A stretch of DNA of 34,119 nt, taken from NCBI GenBank assembly GCA_038255145.1, contig JBBSLP010000065.1, positions 1 to 34,119 of the forward strand. Reading direction: 5' to 3'. The stretch is from WHTX01 sp038255145. GTDB lineage: Bacteria; Actinomycetota; Acidimicrobiia; Acidimicrobiales; CAIXPF01. The notes under the pieces are model-generated. The model made no database searches. It saw only the letters and a program-made list of their open reading frames with translations, and was not told the DNA's origin. A program made the position numbers and the translations under genes. Below, one piece after another: positions 1 through 7,825 of the stretch. The stretch's first letter is position 1; the number at the start of each line of letters is the position of its first letter.

Positions 1-420
1 ATCGACGTCGATTCCCAGGGCGACGGCCAGACCATCGTGGGCTCGGGCAACGAGGTCACCGGTGACGTGGACGTCGACATGGACGACGTGTCGGGCAACG
101 CCAACCTGGCCATCGGCGATGGCAACGACCAGGCCGCCCTCCAGGACAACGACTTCAGCCTCGACCAGTCCTTCACCGACAACTCCGAGACGACCACCCT
201 GGTGGACAACAGCGTCGAGGACTCGTTCAACACCGACTTTGAGGACAGCTTCAACACCGAGACCGAGCTCACGGCGACCGTCGAGGACAACGATGTCTTC
301 GAGGACAACGACAGCTTCCTCGACCAGTCCTCCTTCGAGGTCACCGAGACCGACGTGGACACCGACGTCGACCTCCGCCACGTCGAAGGCACCGACCTCG
401 ACGTCGACGTCGACGGCTGA
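1..420 (+). CDS. C-terminal part of a highly acidic, Asp/Asn-rich repeat protein
   Basis: The reading frame is open from the first base of the window and stops with TGA at 418-420, so the start lies upstream. The visible 139 residues are dominated by Asp, Glu, Asn, Thr and Ser, with almost no Lys or Arg. Short repeated blocks are seen, such as two copies of EDSFNT, several DVDVD-type runs and repeated DND/DNS units. No membrane segment, cysteine or catalytic motif is visible. The composition resembles low-complexity Asp/Asn/Ser-rich repeats found in some actinobacterial IniB-like or surface proteins, but I cannot assign a family. It could be an exported or calcium-binding disordered tail. Two perfect hairpins follow the stop codon, which fits the end of a transcription unit. 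Confidence 0.7.
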   Translation: MDVDSQGDGQTIVGSGNEVTGDVDVDMDDVSGNANLAIGDGNDQAALQDNDFSLDQSFTDNSETTTLVDNSVEDSFNTDFEDSFNTETELTATVEDNDVFEDNDSFLDQSSFEVTETDVDTDVDLRHVEGTDLDVDVDG

Positions 421-429
421 CACCCGCTC

Positions 430-457
430 TCCTGCGAATCGCCAACGATTCGCAGGA
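430..457 (+). terminator. Perfect 12-bp hairpin after the acidic-protein gene
   Basis: Bases 430-441 pair perfectly with 446-457 around a CCAA loop. The hairpin starts ten bases after the stop codon. There is no T-tract, as is common for terminators in high-GC actinobacteria. The stem is built from GCGAATCG facing CGATTCGC, a motif that recurs elsewhere in this window. Confidence 0.6.
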
Positions 458-490
458 ACACCCACCCGACACGCTCAGTGACAGCAGCGG

Positions 491-516
491 CGGCCGGACC
501 CCGACGGGTCCGGCCG
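491..516 (+). terminator. Second perfect 11-bp hairpin in tandem
   Basis: CGGCCGGACCC at 491-501 pairs with GGGTCCGGCCG at 506-516 around a CGAC loop. It lies 33 bases beyond the first hairpin, so the two may act as a tandem terminator. Confidence 0.5.
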
Positions 517-756
517 TCGCCGCGTCATCAGGGCACCCCGTCGGACCACCCCGCCATCCCACCCCGTCGGCCCGCCCTCGCCCTCGACGTCGTCCATCCC
601 TCCTGATCCGAGCTGCGCGGTGACCCCTGGCACCGGGACGGCGTAAGGTCGGGGGGTTGCGCCCGCCCTGCGGGGTGGCGCCTCGCAGGAACGGTTCGAG
701 AGCAGAGCTGGGGGCCGGTGACCGGTGTCGCCCGCCGCCACGAGCAAGGGGGCACC

Positions 757-2499
757 GTGGTCGACCTGATCATCGAGGGCGGACTGGTCGTCGACGGGAC
801 GGGCGCACCTGCCCGTCGCGCCGACGTGGCCATCGAGGGCCAGCGCATCGTCGCCGTGGGTGACGTGAGCGAGCTGGGCAAGGCCAAGCGCACCATCGAC
901 GCCGAGGGCCTGGTCGTCACCCCGGGCTGGGTCGACATCCACACCCACTACGACGGTCAGGTCACCTGGGACCCCGACCTGGCCCCCTCGTCGATCAACG
1001 GCGTCACCTCCATCGTCATGGGCAACTGCGGGGTCGGCTTCGCCCCGGCCCGGCCCGACCGCCACGACTGGCTCATCCGCCTGCTCGAAGGCGTCGAGGA
1101 CATCCCCGGCACCGCCCTCACCGAGGGCATGACCTGGGGCTGGGAGAGCTTCACCGAGTACCTCGACGTGCTCGACACCATGCAGTGGACCCTCGACGTC
1201 GGCGCCCAGGTGCCCCACGCCGCCCTGCGCACCTACGTCATGGGCGAGCGGGGTGCGGACCACATCGTGGCGGCCAGCGACGACGACATCGCCGAGATGT
1301 CCCGCCTGGCCGAAGCGGCCATCCGGGCCGGCGCCCTGGGCTTCACCACCTCGCGCACCTGGGCCCACCGCACCAGCCTGGGCGAGCAGATCGGCACCCT
1401 GTCGGCCTCGGCCGACGAGGTGCTGGGCATCGCCTCGGCCCTCACCCGGGCCGGCACCGGCGTCATCCAGCTCATCTCGGACATCTACCAGTCCGCCGAC
1501 GACGAGCTCGTGGCCCGGGAGCACGAGCTGCTGGGCCGCATCGCCCGCGAGGTCGGCCGGCCCATGAGCTTCACCGTGCAGCAGAACGACCAGACGCCCA
1601 ACCGCTTCCGTGAGCTGCTCGCCGGCATCGACACCTGGAACGCCGAGGGCGCCCACGCCCGGGCCCAGGTGGCCGTGCGCCCCATCGGCGTGCTCGCCGG
1701 CCTGTCGGCCAGCGCCGTGCCCCTGAACTGGTGCGCCAGCTACAAGCCCCTACGCCACCTCCCCCTCGGGGAGAAGGTGGCCGCCCTGCGCAACCCCGAG
1801 CTGCGCCGGCGCATCCTGGCCGAGCACGCGGCCAAGCAGATGCACGACTTCCCCGCCCTCATCCACGGCGGGTTCGACCGCATGTACCCGCTCACCGACC
1901 CGGTGGACTACGAGCCCACGCCCGAGCGCAGCGTGGCCGGCCTGGCCGCCAAGCTGGGTGTCGACCCCCGTGAGCTGCTCTACGACATGCTGCTCGAGGA
2001 CGACGGCGCCCGTCTGCTGTACCTGCCGCTGATGAACTACGCCGAGGGCAACCTCGACGACGTGCGCGAGATGATCACCTCGCCCAACGCCATCTTCGGC
2101 CTGTCCGATGCCGGGGCCCATTGCAACGCCATCTCCGACGGCAGCTTCCCCACCAGCGCCATCACCCACTGGACCCGTGACCGCACCCGGGGTGAGCGCC
2201 TCAGCCTCGAGTTCGTCGTCCACCAGCAGACCCAGCGCACCGCCTCCCACGTCGGCTGGACCGACCGGGGCGTGCTGGCGCCGGGCTACCTGGCCGACGT
2301 CAACGTCATCGACCACGACGCCCTGCAGCTGCGACCGCCCCACCTGGTCTCCGACCTGCCCGCCGGCGGCACCCGGCTCATGCAGACGGCCGTGGGCTAC
2401 GCCGCCACCATCAAGCGGGGCGTGCCCGTGGCCGAGGGCGGCAAGCTCACGGGCAAGCTGCCCGGCCGCCTGCAGCGGGGCACGCAGACCGTTTCCTGA
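757..2499 (+). CDS. N-acyl-D-amino-acid deacylase family amidohydrolase
   Basis: A 580-residue metal-dependent amidohydrolase of the D-aminoacylase family, which cleaves the acyl group from N-acyl-D-amino acids; some relatives act on other cyclic or acylated amides. The metal-binding HTH motif is at residues 62-64 within VDIHTHYDGQ. GNCGVGFAP and a late LSDAGAHC motif (Asp451, His455) are typical of the family. A small N-terminal beta sheet (LIIEGGLVVDGTG) and a matching C-terminal portion (LAPGYLADVNVID) form the composite domain. I chose the GTG at 757 because AAGGGGG precedes it and the family begins with a VDLIIEGG-like segment. A GTG at 718 in the same frame has no such support. No signal peptide is visible, so it is probably cytoplasmic. 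Exact substrate is unknown. Confidence 0.9.
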   Translation: MVDLIIEGGLVVDGTGAPARRADVAIEGQRIVAVGDVSELGKAKRTIDAEGLVVTPGWVDIHTHYDGQVTWDPDLAPSSINGVTSIVMGNCGVGFAPARPDRHDWLIRLLEGVEDIPGTALTEGMTWGWESFTEYLDVLDTMQWTLDVGAQVPHAALRTYVMGERGADHIVAASDDDIAEMSRLAEAAIRAGALGFTTSRTWAHRTSLGEQIGTLSASADEVLGIASALTRAGTGVIQLISDIYQSADDELVAREHELLGRIAREVGRPMSFTVQQNDQTPNRFRELLAGIDTWNAEGAHARAQVAVRPIGVLAGLSASAVPLNWCASYKPLRHLPLGEKVAALRNPELRRRILAEHAAKQMHDFPALIHGGFDRMYPLTDPVDYEPTPERSVAGLAAKLGVDPRELLYDMLLEDDGARLLYLPLMNYAEGNLDDVREMITSPNAIFGLSDAGAHCNAISDGSFPTSAITHWTRDRTRGERLSLEFVVHQQTQRTASHVGWTDRGVLAPGYLADVNVIDHDALQLRPPHLVSDLPAGGTRLMQTAVGYAATIKRGVPVAEGGKLTGKLPGRLQRGTQTVS

Positions 2500-2525
2500 C
2501 GCCCGCTTGGTGCTCGTCGGTCGGT

Positions 2526-2558
2526 GCCGGGGCCGGATCGCGAGGATCTGGCCCCGGC
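2526..2558. terminator. Bidirectional terminator hairpin between convergent genes
   Basis: GCCGGGGCCGGATC at 2526-2539 pairs with GATCTGGCCCCGGC at 2545-2558 with one G-T wobble, around a 5-base loop. It sits between the deacylase stop and the stop of the convergent MFS remnant. Confidence 0.65.
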
Positions 2559-2559
2559 C

Positions 2560-3431
2560 CTACGGCGCCTGCAGCTCCGGCGACGACGTGACGGCCCCGG
2601 CCGGGCGCAGGCCCAGGGGGCCCTCGACGGCCGACATGAGCACGACGGCTGCGCCCAGGGCGGCGCCGAAGGCGCACACCGCCCGCCATCCGGCCACGTC
2701 GAAGAGGGCCGAGGCCGCCGCCGAGCCGATCCCGCCGCCGACGAAGTAACAGGTGAAGCCCAGGGCGCCGTACAGGGCCCGCCAGCGCAGCAGGGGCTGG
2801 GTGGCGGCCAGGCGCACCGTGGACGCCAGCAGGTCGCGGTAGCGCAGGTCGACGAGGGGGGCCAGGTCGGGGAGCTCGCGCCGGAGCACGACGGCCATGG
2901 CCGCGGTGACGACGGCGGCGAAGACGTAGACGAAGCGCCAGTCGGCCAACGACGCCAGCCCTCCGGCCACGGTGCGGGCCAGCAGGATGCCCAGCAGCAG
3001 GCCGGTCATGACGGTGCCCACCACCCGGCCCCGATCGGCGGGACCGGCCAGGGTGGCCGCCAGGGGGACGAGGACCTGGGCCACGGCCGACCCCAGCCCG
3101 ATGGTCGCGGCCGTGCCCAGCAGCACGGCCATGGACGGGGGCCACGGCTGCCCCCAGCAGCGCCACCGTGGCTAGACCCAGGAGCAGGGTGACCAGGCGG
3201 CGACGGGCGACCAGGTCGCCCAGGGGGACCACGGAAGGCCAACCCCACGGCGTAGCCCACCTGGGTGAGGGTGACGATGAGGCCGGCGGTGCCGCTGCCC
3301 ACGCCGAAGGTGGCGGCCATGGACCGCAGCAGGGGCTGGGCGTAGTAGAGGTGCGCCGCGCTGATGGCGGCGCCCAGGGCCAGGACGAGGACCAGCCGCC
3401 GGGACGGGCCGGCGCTGCCGGTCGGGGCCAC
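2560..3431 (-). pseudogene. Broken MFS transporter (two frameshifts and a missing block)
   Basis: Remnant of a 12-helix major facilitator superfamily efflux transporter. The N-terminal part has LYYAQPLL and VTLTQVGYAVGLAF (frame starting GTG 3431). It continues in a second frame with VPLGDLVARRR, and from near 3132 in a third frame with VPLAATLAGPADRGRVVGTV, which is the classic mid-family motif. Each frame change behaves like one extra base, at about 3232-3236 and about 3132-3138. In addition, the text jumps from ALYGALGF (TM7) directly to TCYFVGGGIGS and GWRAVCAFGAALG (TM11-12). About 100 residues are therefore missing against a usual length near 390; only about 290 remain. The deletion keeps frame. 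Single-base errors could be sequencing artefacts, but the missing helices argue for a decayed gene. Confidence 0.75.
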
Positions 3432-3449
3432 GGCCCGAGGATGGCCCGT

Positions 3450-3487
3450 CCGTCCCGCCCGCGCCCAACCGGGCCCGGGCGGGACGG
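3450..3487 (-). terminator. Inverted repeat after the first LivK-like lipoprotein gene
   Basis: Bases 3450-3461 are perfectly complementary to 3476-3487 (12 bp) around a 14-base loop. It lies just downstream of the lipoprotein stop at 3505, between it and the MFS remnant, and suits a terminator for the minus-strand gene. Confidence 0.6.
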
Positions 3488-3504
3488 CGGCGCCGGCTAC
3501 CCGC

Positions 3505-5109
3505 TCAGCGGCAGACGCTGGCCGACTGGTCGTAGGCGCAGTTGGTGGACTTGCCCGAGAGCTCGACGATGGGGCCCTCCTGGATCCACTGCTGCTTCGC
3601 CGCGTCGTACTGGGAGATGTCCGATCCCTCGGTCAGGTAGGCGTCGGCGTTGCCGTTCATGTTGTAGCGGATGCCCGGCAACAGCATGGGGCTGGTCATC
3701 TCGAAGGAACGCAGGGCGAGGATGAAGTTGGTGCGGGTCAGCCCGCCGGGCAGCTGGCCGGCGATCTGCAACGACTGCACCATGGGGAAGGCGAAGTTGA
3801 AGCCGGAGCCGAACGAGCCCGACAGCTTGTAGTCGATGCCGCCCGCGGCCAGCAGTTGGCGACCCCAGCTGATGAAGGCGTCGTCGTCGTACGCGGTGGA
3901 GTTGAAGTCGACGGCGCCGCCGCCGACGATCCACCAGCCGTCCGACACCGAGCCGTCACCGCCGACCTTGTCCTTGCCCACGAAGCTCGCCGGCTTGCAC
4001 ACCGAGGACATGAACAGGAAGCTGGCCTTCTCCTTCAGGCCGTTCTGCGCCGCGTCCTGGATGATCTGGGGGCACTGCGCCCCCCCGGTCATGGTGATGA
4101 ACACATCGGGATCCTCGGCGGCCAGGGTGGTCATGGGGTCGGTGACCGTCGGGGCGGTGATCTCGACGACCTCGCTGACGAACTCGTAGCGGTCCTTGTA
4201 CTCGGACTGCGCGATGTAGGCCTTGAAGAAGCTGGAGTAGGCCTTGCCGAAGTCGCTGTTGGACACGAGCGCGGCCACCTTCACCGGCCCGTCGTCGAAC
4301 TCGGCCATGTGCTTGTCGATGAAGGCGCCCCACAGCAGGGCCTCGGTGTTGTAGGCCAGCTGCTGGCCGGTGGTCCACGGGTGGTTGACGGGATCACCCC
4401 ACGCAGGGTGCCCGCTCATCTCCAAGGGGTGGGGGATGCAGCGCTGGTTGAGCTTGTCGTACACCTTGAGCCCTGGCGGGGATCCGAGCGTCCACACCGC
4501 GAACACCTTCTCCGAGTCGATGAGCTCGTCGACCAGGGGGATGGTGCGGGCGGCGTCGTAACCGTCGTCGCGGAACGCGTAGGCGATGCGACGGTCGTGG
4601 CCGTCGATGTCGGTGAAGGCGCCCTCGTCCGAGTAGTGGTTGAAGATGACCTCCATGGAGCGGGCGATGTTGCCGTAGTCCGAGGCGGTGCCCGACAGCG
4701 GGATGGTCTGGCCGATCTTGATCTCGGTGTCGGTGAGGCCCTCGGTGTCGGACCACCCCTTGGGACACGCGGCCAGGTCGATGGTGAAGCCTTCGGGACC
4801 GGTGAGCGTCTTGCCGTCGGCGCTCACCCCCCACCCACCGGCCTTGATGCGCTTGACGGCGGCGGCCCGTTCGTCGGCCCACAGCGCCTCCCAGGCCTCG
4901 ATGCTGTCGGCCCGCTTGGTCGGGGCGACGGTCGAGGTGGTCGAGGCGCTGCCGGACGACCCGCTCTGCACCTCGCTCGTGGGCGACTGGTTCACGGACT
5001 GGGCCGTCGAGGCCTTGTCGTCGTCTCCGCCGCCGCACGCTGCGGCCAACAATGCGAAGGCGACGGCAGCTGCGGTCACCTTGCTCCGCGTCGATGGGAA
5101 TCGTTGCAC
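3505..5109 (-). CDS. LivK-like ABC substrate-binding lipoprotein (paralogue 1)
   Basis: A 534-residue extracytoplasmic solute receptor of the type I branched-chain amino acid-binding (Peripla_BP_6) fold. The N-terminus has a basic start, a hydrophobic stretch and lipobox LAAAC (Cys25), followed by an acidic and Ser/Thr-rich linker to about residue 70. Family signatures include WSDTEGLTDTEIKIGQ, IPLSG and DDGYDAARTIPLVDEL. Six cysteines of the mature domain are shared with the paralogue at 11171-12763. I prefer the GTG at 5109 because AGGGGGG lies seven bases upstream; an in-frame GTG at 5133 is less likely. No permease or ATPase gene is nearby, so it is an orphan receptor. It faces away from a crotonase gene. 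Ligand unknown; amides, short acids or lipid-derived compounds are all possible. Confidence 0.9.
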   Translation of the reverse strand: MQRFPSTRSKVTAAAVAFALLAAACGGGDDDKASTAQSVNQSPTSEVQSGSSGSASTTSTVAPTKRADSIEAWEALWADERAAAVKRIKAGGWGVSADGKTLTGPEGFTIDLAACPKGWSDTEGLTDTEIKIGQTIPLSGTASDYGNIARSMEVIFNHYSDEGAFTDIDGHDRRIAYAFRDDGYDAARTIPLVDELIDSEKVFAVWTLGSPPGLKVYDKLNQRCIPHPLEMSGHPAWGDPVNHPWTTGQQLAYNTEALLWGAFIDKHMAEFDDGPVKVAALVSNSDFGKAYSSFFKAYIAQSEYKDRYEFVSEVVEITAPTVTDPMTTLAAEDPDVFITMTGGAQCPQIIQDAAQNGLKEKASFLFMSSVCKPASFVGKDKVGGDGSVSDGWWIVGGGAVDFNSTAYDDDAFISWGRQLLAAGGIDYKLSGSFGSGFNFAFPMVQSLQIAGQLPGGLTRTNFILALRSFEMTSPMLLPGIRYNMNGNADAYLTEGSDISQYDAAKQQWIQEGPIVELSGKSTNCAYDQSASVCR

Positions 5110-5131
5110 GGTCGTGCCCCCCTGGCGTTCC

Positions 5132-5153
5132 ACGCCGCGAACCCCCGCGGCGT
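5132..5153. promoter_or_regulatory. Hairpin in the lipoprotein/crotonase divergent region
   Basis: ACGCCGCG at 5132-5139 pairs with CGCGGCGT at 5146-5153 around six bases. It lies upstream of the lipoprotein start within the shared 134-base divergent promoter region. It could be an operator or a leader hairpin; this is inference from symmetry only. Confidence 0.25.
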
Positions 5154-5243
5154 TGGCGTGACCATAGTCATACCCACCACCTCCCGGCGTCGGTTCGTCG
5201 AGCTCGGGTCCCGTCGCCGGTGCCGGCCTGCTACACCGGCACC

Positions 5244-5958
5244 ATGGCCTACGACACCATCCTCAGCGACCAGCGCGACGGGATCGCCGTCATCACCCTC
5301 AACCGGCCCGAGCGCCTCAACGCGTGGAACGCGCGGCTGGCGGCTGAACTGAGCCGGGCCCTGGACGCGGCTGACGACGACGACACCGTGCGGGCCGTCG
5401 TGCTGACGGGGGCAGGCCGGGCGTTCTGTGCGGGAGCCGACCTCGAGGCCGGCGGCGCGACGTTCGACGACACCGCCAACGAGACCCGCCGCAACGCCAC
5501 CGACATGCCCACCCGGCTGCCGTGGCAGCTGCACAAGCCGGTCATCGCCGCCATCAACGGCCACGCCGTGGGGGTGGGCATCACCTACCCGCTGCTGGCC
5601 GACATCCGCTTCGTGGCCGAAGACGCCAAGATCTCGTTCGCCTTCGTGCGCCGGGGCATGATCCCCGAGCTGGCTTCGCACACCATCCTCACCCGGGTGC
5701 TGGGTCTGTCGGGGGCGGCGGACCTGTTGCTGACGGGGCGCACCATCACCGGGCGCGAAGCGGCTGACATGGGGCTGGCCAGCGCGGCGCTTCCCCCTGC
5801 TGGCGGACATCCGCACCACCAGCCGCCACGAGGACCAGCTGTTCTCGTGGGTGGGCCGCCAATCCGACGCCAGGGAGGGCATCGCCTCCTTCCTCGAGCG
5901 GCGCACGCCGTCGTGGACGATGAGCGCGCAGGACGACCTGCCCGTGCTCCTGGAGTGA
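5244..5958 (+). pseudogene. Broken enoyl-CoA hydratase/isomerase (crotonase) gene
   Basis: From ATG 5244 the frame reads as a crotonase: NRPERLNAWN near residue 20, the oxyanion-hole segments AGRAFCAGADL and INGHAVGVGITYPLLADIR, and the GREAADMGLASAAL segment near residue 170. At about 5790 the frame is lost. A +1 frame then gives a genuine crotonase C-terminus (RQSDAREGIASFLERR) to the TGA at 5958. Only about 238 residues remain, against about 270-290 expected. The helix normally found between the GREAADMGL block and the C-terminal helices (about 35-45 residues) is absent exactly at the frame break, so one deletion explains both. The gene is divergent from the lipoprotein at 3505-5109. It is probably non-functional unless the assembly is wrong here. 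Confidence 0.75.
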
Positions 5959-5990
5959 GCCGCGGTCGCCTGGCCTCGGTCGCAGGCGGG

Positions 5991-6560
5991 TCATTCGTCG
6001 AGGTCGGTCAGCAGCACGGCTGCGAGGAAACCGGGACGGCTGGGGCGGGGCCGGTAGCCGGGGGCCAGCCCGTAGCGACCCCGTTCGACGCGGGTGGCGT
6101 TGCCGGCGTCAGCCTCGTGGCCGAGGGCGTCGGCCAGTGCCTTGACGGGGTGCTCGCCGGCAACGCCGAAACCGTGCAGGTGCAGGAGGGCGTGGAGCTG
6201 GCGCAGCGGGATGGCGCCGCAGCGCTCCAAGAGGCGGAGGCAGACGCTTCGCAGGCGTCGGCCCCAGAGCCAGTGCGGCTTCTCGGGAAGGGGCGGGAGG
6301 GCGTCGTCGATGGTGTTGGTGCCGGGCCGGCGGCCCTTGGACCAGCGGGTACCGCCCCAGAGGGCGTCATCCACCTCGGCGATCTCGTCCCGCACGCGGC
6401 GATGTTCGATGGCCAGGGCGGCGAGGGCGCGCTCGACGTGACGGAGCCGGTCGAGGTCGGCGTTGCGGCGGGCCTTCATCTCGGCGCGGACCTTGGGGTC
6501 GAGGCGGCGGGAACGGATGAGGTCGATGCGGTCGGTGCGGTCGGTGCGGTCGGTGCCCAT
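5991..6560 (-). CDS. Conserved unknown protein with coiled coil and winged-helix-like C-terminus
   Basis: A 189-residue basic protein. It opens with a tandem TDR repeat, then a charged helical, probably coiled-coil region (about 15-60) rich in Arg, Glu and Ala, then a linker with KPHWLWGRR. The last 80 residues (LRSVCLRLLERCGAIPLRQLHALL through VKALADALGHE to RVERGRYGLAPGY) have the helix-helix-helix-beta-wing pattern of HARE-HTH-like winged helices, so DNA or chromatin binding is possible. This is pattern recognition, not a confirmed family match. The start is ATG 6560 with GGAG eight bases upstream. It is convergent with the broken crotonase gene; LysR lies upstream on the same strand, separated by 284 bases. 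Confidence 0.7.
   Translation of the reverse strand: MGTDRTDRTDRIDLIRSRRLDPKVRAEMKARRNADLDRLRHVERALAALAIEHRRVRDEIAEVDDALWGGTRWSKGRRPGTNTIDDALPPLPEKPHWLWGRRLRSVCLRLLERCGAIPLRQLHALLHLHGFGVAGEHPVKALADALGHEADAGNATRVERGRYGLAPGYRPRPSRPGFLAAVLLTDLDE
6528..6554. repeat. Three perfect 9-bp tandem repeats inside a coding start
   Basis: The unit GCGGTCGGT is repeated three times without change. It encodes repeated Thr-Asp-Arg at the N-terminus of the minus-strand gene at 5991-6560. Copy-number change would alter length but not frame. Confidence 0.7.
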
Positions 6561-6731
6561 GACGTAGCTCCGGGAGATCGAGCAGCGGCAACGGCGCCGG
6601 GGGACCACGGGCCGGCGCGAGCCCACGACGCATCCTCGCGTCGAGGTGTGACACGCAAGCCCGCCGAGATCGAGAAGGCCACCACGACCGCCCTCGCCAC
6701 CGCCCACCCCTACCGTCGGGGAGCGTTCACT

Positions 6732-6750
6732 CGATTCGCTGGCGATTCGC
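6732..6750. repeat. Direct repeat CGATTCGC spaced 11 bp
   Basis: CGATTCGC occurs at 6732-6739 and 6743-6750, one helical turn apart, in the gap between LysR and the winged-helix-like gene. It could be a protein-binding site upstream of the latter. The same core recurs at 434-453 and 15565-15583. Confidence 0.45.
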
Positions 6751-6844
6751 CTGAACACCGTCCCGGTGTCGAGGGTGGGATGGCCGAGGTCCTGGTGGAC
6801 GGCCGTTTTTCGCCGGGAGCCACAGCGGCCACAGCGGGGGGTTG

Positions 6845-7729
6845 TCAGGCTCGGTCGGCCGCGATGGCCAGGAACGCCTGCGCCGCCGGTGACGGCACGC
6901 CCGGACGACGGACCAGGCCCAGGTCCCGCCACAACGGCGGCCGCAACGAGCGGACCAGCACACCCTCCCCTGATGCCGCCATCGCCATGGGCCGAGGCAC
7001 CACCGCACACCCCGCCCCCGCCAGCACCAGGGGCACGATGGCTTCACGCTGGTCGGTCTCGACCGCCACCCGCGGCTGCACGCCGGCCCGGGCGAAGGCC
7101 AGATCGAGCGCATCGCGCGTCGACGTACCGACGGGCAGCGTCACCAACGCCTCCCGGGCCAGCGCGGCCAACGCCAACGACCCTGCTCCCGCCCGACGTC
7201 CGGCCCGGCCCCCCGGCGGTAGCACGGCCACCAGCTCCTGCCGCCCCATCGTCACGGTCACCAACCGACCTTCGGCAACCGGCAGTTCGGTCACCCCCAA
7301 CTCGCTGGCTCCCGAGCGCACCCGCTCGACCAGCTCACGGGTGCTGTCCGGGTGGGCCAGGCGCACCACCACCCCCGGATGGGCCTGGCGGAACGCCCCC
7401 ACCAGCGGGGCCACGGGGTCGATGGCCAACGTGGGCAACGCCACCAGGTCCAGGTGGCCAGCCACCACATCGCTCACCGCCGCCACCTGGGTCCGCACCT
7501 CCTCGGCCGCCCACAACGCATCGCGGGCCGCAGGCACGAACGCCTCCCCCGCCGCCGTCAGCACCACCCTCCGCCCCGCCCGGTGGAACAGCTCGGCCCC
7601 CAGCTCGCGCTCGAGGCCCCGCACCGACTGGGACAACGAGGGCTGGGCCACGTGGCACGCCGCGGCCGCAGCCGTGAACGTCCCGTGGTCGACCACGGCC
7701 AGCACATGGCGCAGGTGGTGCAGCTCCAT
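6845..7729 (-). CDS. LysR-family transcriptional regulator
   Basis: A 294-residue LysR-type regulator. Residues 1-60 form the winged helix-turn-helix (MELHHLRHVLAVVDHGTFTAAA, then QPSLSQSVRGLERELGAELFHR and LTAAGEAF), a near-consensus LysR N-terminus. Residues about 90-290 form the two-lobed effector-binding domain. Length is normal and the frame is intact. It is divergent from the TSUP transporter at 7826, with 96 bases between the starts. The shared region has a classic T-N11-A palindrome, so it probably represses itself and controls the transporter in response to an unknown small ligand. Confidence 0.92.
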   Translation of the reverse strand: MELHHLRHVLAVVDHGTFTAAAAACHVAQPSLSQSVRGLERELGAELFHRAGRRVVLTAAGEAFVPAARDALWAAEEVRTQVAAVSDVVAGHLDLVALPTLAIDPVAPLVGAFRQAHPGVVVRLAHPDSTRELVERVRSGASELGVTELPVAEGRLVTVTMGRQELVAVLPPGGRAGRRAGAGSLALAALAREALVTLPVGTSTRDALDLAFARAGVQPRVAVETDQREAIVPLVLAGAGCAVVPRPMAMAASGEGVLVRSLRPPLWRDLGLVRRPGVPSPAAQAFLAIAADRA

Positions 7730-7751
7730 GCCCCCACCCTAGACAGCGGTC

Positions 7752-7766
7752 ATAGGGCACACCTAT
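7752..7766. promoter_or_regulatory. Candidate LysR operator ATAGG-N5-CCTAT
   Basis: A perfect 5-bp inverted repeat with a five-base spacer fits the T-N11-A rule of LysR sites (T7753, A7765). It lies 22 bases upstream of the LysR start and 60 bases upstream of the transporter start, where a divergent LysR operator is expected. Confidence 0.6.
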
Positions 7767-7825
7767 CGATGAGAACGGATCCATGTCTTGGACGGCACTG
7801 ACGATCTCGTGGTCCCCTGACCGAT

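Larger units (their letters stand above)
421..756. other. Intergenic region before the deacylase gene
   Basis: These 336 bases contain no convincing gene. The first hundred bases hold two strong perfect hairpins, listed separately. The rest must carry the promoter of the downstream deacylase gene, but I see no clear -35/-10 pair. Confidence 0.5.

Noticed and set aside
475..1656. Minus-strand open frame opposite the deacylase
   Set aside because: Composition typical of an antisense frame and no ribosome binding site; the plus strand has a recognisable enzyme.
3364..5352. Long plus-strand open frame opposite the first lipoprotein
   Set aside because: Antisense shadow: the minus strand encodes a full receptor with lipobox and paralogue support.
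6528..6554. Phase-variable switch
   Set aside because: The unit is nine bases, so copy change cannot shift the frame; only protein length would vary.
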